A stretch of DNA of 7,174 nt, from assembly GCA_017577565.1 (NCBI GenBank), contig PKRH01000150.1, positions 1-7,174 on the forward strand, in the 5' to 3' direction. The notes beneath the pieces are model-generated. The model saw nothing but the letters and a program-made list of their open reading frames with translations. It was not told the DNA's origin and did no database searches. Positions 5,527-7,174 of this stretch are shown in pieces (positions within the stretch are counted from its first letter, which is position 1; each line of letters starts with the position of its first letter). The position numbers were made by a program, and so were the translations under genes. Source of the stretch: Thermoanaerobacterales bacterium (lineage in GTDB: Bacteria > Actinomycetota > Acidimicrobiia > Acidimicrobiales > JACDCH01).

Positions 5527-6429
5527 GTGGTCGCGACCCGGCGCCCGGACCCCGCACCCGCCGCCCTGCCGGCCGGCGAGGGCACGCCCTCGCCGGTGGA
5601 GCGGGTCGTCCGTCGGCTCCGCCGGGCGCGCTTCCGCAGCAAGGTCCTGCGTCGCCCCCTCGTCGAGGTTCGCCGGCTGGGGCTCGGCCCGGACGACGCG
5701 CTCATCGCGTCCTACCCACGGTCGGGCACGAACTGGCTGATGTTCCTGGTCGCCGAGGCGATCACCGGCGAGCCGTCGCAGTTCGGGGCCGTCCACCGGC
5801 GCATCCCCTACATCGGCGGCCAGCGGCGGGCACCCCGGCTGCTCCCCGACGGCGGCCGGATCGTCTACACCCACGAGACCCACCCGATCGGCCGGCGTCG
5901 CGCCGTCTACCTCGTGCGGGACCCCCGGGACGTCGTGCTGTCCGAGTACCGCTGGCAGCAGATGACCGGCGTCTTCGACGGCGACCTCGACACGTTCGTC
6001 GACGCGTTCGTCACCGGCCGCGGCAACCCGTGGGGTGCGTGGGACCGGCACGTGCGCACGTGGCTGGCCCGCGCCGACGAGCCGGGGTCCCGCGTCGAGG
6101 TCGTCCGCTACGAGGCGCTGCACGCGTCGCCGGTGCACGAGCTCGACCGCGTCCTCCGGTCGCTCGGGGTCGTCCGGCCCCGGCCGGTCCTGGAGGGGGC
6201 GGTCGCGGCCAACACCGTGGAGGCCATGCGGGCCAAGGAGCGCGGGAACCCGGAGGCCTTCGCCGCCCACCGGAAGCGGGACCTCCCCTTCGTCGGCGCC
6301 GGCGCGGTGTCGGGCTGGCGGGGCCGGCTGGGCGACCGGAACCGGGCCCTGGTCGAGGAGCGCTTCGGTCCGACGATGACCCTGCTCGGCTACGAGGTCG
6401 GGCCCGGCGCTCAGCCGACGACCCGGTAG
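5527..6429 (+). CDS. PAPS-dependent sulfotransferase (Sulfotransfer_1 type)
   Basis: A 300-residue soluble protein that would move sulfate from PAPS to a hydroxyl, plausibly on the glycan made here. The 5'-phosphosulfate loop is ASYPRSGTNWLMFLV (61-75). The 3'-phosphate site is YLVRDPRDVVLSEYR (128-142), with Arg131 and Ser139 at the family's eight-residue spacing. VYTHETHP (113-120) holds candidate catalytic His116 or His119. RYEALHASP (194-202) matches the usual YEDL-type segment. The C-terminal GAVSGWRGRL (259-268) corresponds to the family's RKGxxGxW block but lacks its leading Arg. Length is typical. The first 50 residues are Pro/Arg-rich with no signal peptide, indicating a cytoplasmic enzyme. 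I chose GTG at 5527 because it sits one base after the kinase TGA (TGAcGTG), which suggests coupled translation; the Shine-Dalgarno is weak. Its 3' end overlaps the opposing sulfotransferase gene by 19 bp. The acceptor is unknown. Confidence 0.92.
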   Translation: MVATRRPDPAPAALPAGEGTPSPVERVVRRLRRARFRSKVLRRPLVEVRRLGLGPDDALIASYPRSGTNWLMFLVAEAITGEPSQFGAVHRRIPYIGGQRRAPRLLPDGGRIVYTHETHPIGRRRAVYLVRDPRDVVLSEYRWQQMTGVFDGDLDTFVDAFVTGRGNPWGAWDRHVRTWLARADEPGSRVEVVRYEALHASPVHELDRVLRSLGVVRPRPVLEGAVAANTVEAMRAKERGNPEAFAAHRKRDLPFVGAGAVSGWRGRLGDRNRALVEERFGPTMTLLGYEVGPGAQPTTR

Positions 6430-7174
6430 CCGTAGCGCCCGAGCAGGGGCGCGGTCAGCGCCGTCGTCCCGATGCGGGCCAGCGCCGGCATCTCGTCCCG
6501 CCACCGCTCGTTGCGCACGACGGTCCGGCCGCCGTGCCGCACCGTGTTCCCGCCGATGGTGTGGCGGGTCCCCTCGTCGTCGCCGGCCGGGCGCCGGTCG
6601 AGGTGCAGCGCGCCGGCGATGCTGCCGATGGCGGCGTCGAGCGCACCCGGGAGGTCCTCGTAGCGCACGCGCACCGCCACGGGCTGGGCCGGCACCCGGT
6701 CCCGGTGGCGGACGACCCGCTCGGTCGTGACCTGGGCCCGCAGCCAGTCGGACGCGCTCAGCAGGGGTGGCCGCCGCCGCATCGGCGCCCCGTCCCGCCA
6801 GGGGCTCGGCGTGGGGCGGGCCTGCGAGAACGCGACCGCCCGGGGGTCGCGCACCAGGTGGACCACGCCGAGCGGCCGGGGGATGTGGGCGGCGGTCCAC
6901 AGGACGCTCGACAGCTTCGAGGTGTCCACGACGACCGGGGCACCCACCAACCGCTCGACGGCCGCCTCGGTCGCCCGGCGCAGCCGCAGCTCCGCGACCC
7001 GGGGCGCCGGTAGGCGGGGTGCGAGCAGGTGGCGCCGCCGGAGCCGGTCCCGCATGATCGCCGCGGCCTCCTCCCAGTCGCCCAGCCCGGCCGCCGCGCA
7101 GGCCTCGTCGGCGACCGCCGACCACAGCGGGCAGGCGGCGAGGCGCACGCCGCACCCGCACGTCCGCCCCTCGA
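6411..7174 (-). CDS. Second sulfotransferase (Sulfotransfer_3-like), N-terminus beyond window
   Basis: 253 residues plus stop are visible. The frame is open to the right edge, where it reads EGRTCGCGVRLAACPLW. That matches the CGCG..CPxW segment that, in this bacterial family, lies after the PAPS-binding P-loop, so the real start is outside and the GTG at 7148 is internal. Family marks, numbered from the first full codon: VVVDTSK (80-86), the 3'-phosphate site VVHLVRDPRAVAFS (103-116; Arg108, Ser116), VRYEDL (169-174), HTIGGN (204-209) and NERWR (221-225). It is clearly a different subfamily from the neighbouring sulfotransferase: the two share the fold signature but little else. Transcribed towards it, its stop lies inside the other gene's end. 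The likely role is sulfation of the same or a related glycan, inferred from context. The missing loop at the start cannot be checked here. Confidence 0.88.
   Translation of the reverse strand, partial: EGRTCGCGVRLAACPLWSAVADEACAAAGLGDWEEAAAIMRDRLRRRHLLAPRLPAPRVAELRLRRATEAAVERLVGAPVVVDTSKLSSVLWTAAHIPRPLGVVHLVRDPRAVAFSQARPTPSPWRDGAPMRRRPPLLSASDWLRAQVTTERVVRHRDRVPAQPVAVRVRYEDLPGALDAAIGSIAGALHLDRRPAGDDEGTRHTIGGNTVRHGGRTVVRNERWRDEMPALARIGTTALTAPLLGRYGYRVVG

Noticed and set aside
3735..5705. A 656-codon open frame on the minus strand opposite the Wzz/kinase gene
   Set aside because: It is antisense to a gene with complete domain structure, its product is low-complexity Gly/Arg/Ala/Asp sequence with no motif, and long antisense frames are expected in DNA this GC-rich.
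3713..5740. A plus-strand open frame beginning before the kinase ATG, 675 codons
   Set aside because: It overlaps the Wzz/kinase gene in another frame and gives Arg/Pro/Gly-rich low-complexity sequence.
5308..7161. A 617-codon minus-strand open frame across both sulfotransferase genes
   Set aside because: It is out of frame with the real minus-strand sulfotransferase in its first half and antisense to the plus-strand one in the second; the product is Arg/Gly/Pro-rich with no recognisable domain.
1..7174. CRISPR array, tRNA, rRNA, insertion sequence or phage element
   Set aside because: I saw no regularly spaced repeats, cloverleaf, rRNA stretch, transposase motif or terminal inverted repeats on either strand.

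Overview
The window is very GC-rich DNA with third codon positions almost always G or C. Together with the gene types this suggests a high-GC actinobacterium; an Acidimicrobiia-like lineage (Iamia or Ilumatobacter type) is my guess, because no rRNA or other taxonomic marker is present. It is part of a locus for surface or exported polysaccharide.

Layout. Positions 1-58 (minus) hold the first 19 codons of an NAD-dependent sugar epimerase/dehydratase. A 105-base gap follows. Two translationally coupled minus-strand genes come next: a WecG/TagA/CpsF glycosyltransferase (164-958) and an O-antigen ligase/polymerase-type membrane protein (955 to about 2295). A divergent control region (about 2296-2485) contains a perfect 17-bp palindrome. 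The plus strand then carries a GT4 glycosyltransferase (2486-3682), a Wzz/BY-kinase fusion for chain-length control and export (3756-5525), and a PAPS-dependent sulfotransferase that starts one base after the kinase stop (5527-6429). A second, unrelated-looking sulfotransferase lies on the minus strand (6411-7174). It converges on the first, overlaps it by 19 bp, and runs off the right edge.

How it fits together. The gene set matches a Wzx/Wzy-type pathway: nucleotide-sugar modification (epimerase), sugar transfer to a lipid-linked unit (GT26 and GT4), polymerisation or ligation (Wzy/WaaL-like protein), length control and export (Wzz/tyrosine kinase), and probably sulfation. The initiating phosphoglycosyltransferase, the flippase and an export channel are not in the window. 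The individual families are known. The points worth checking are the palindrome between the divergent operons, a Gly in place of the first Walker A' Asp in the kinase, and the two convergent, overlapping sulfotransferases, which suggest a sulfated actinobacterial glycan.
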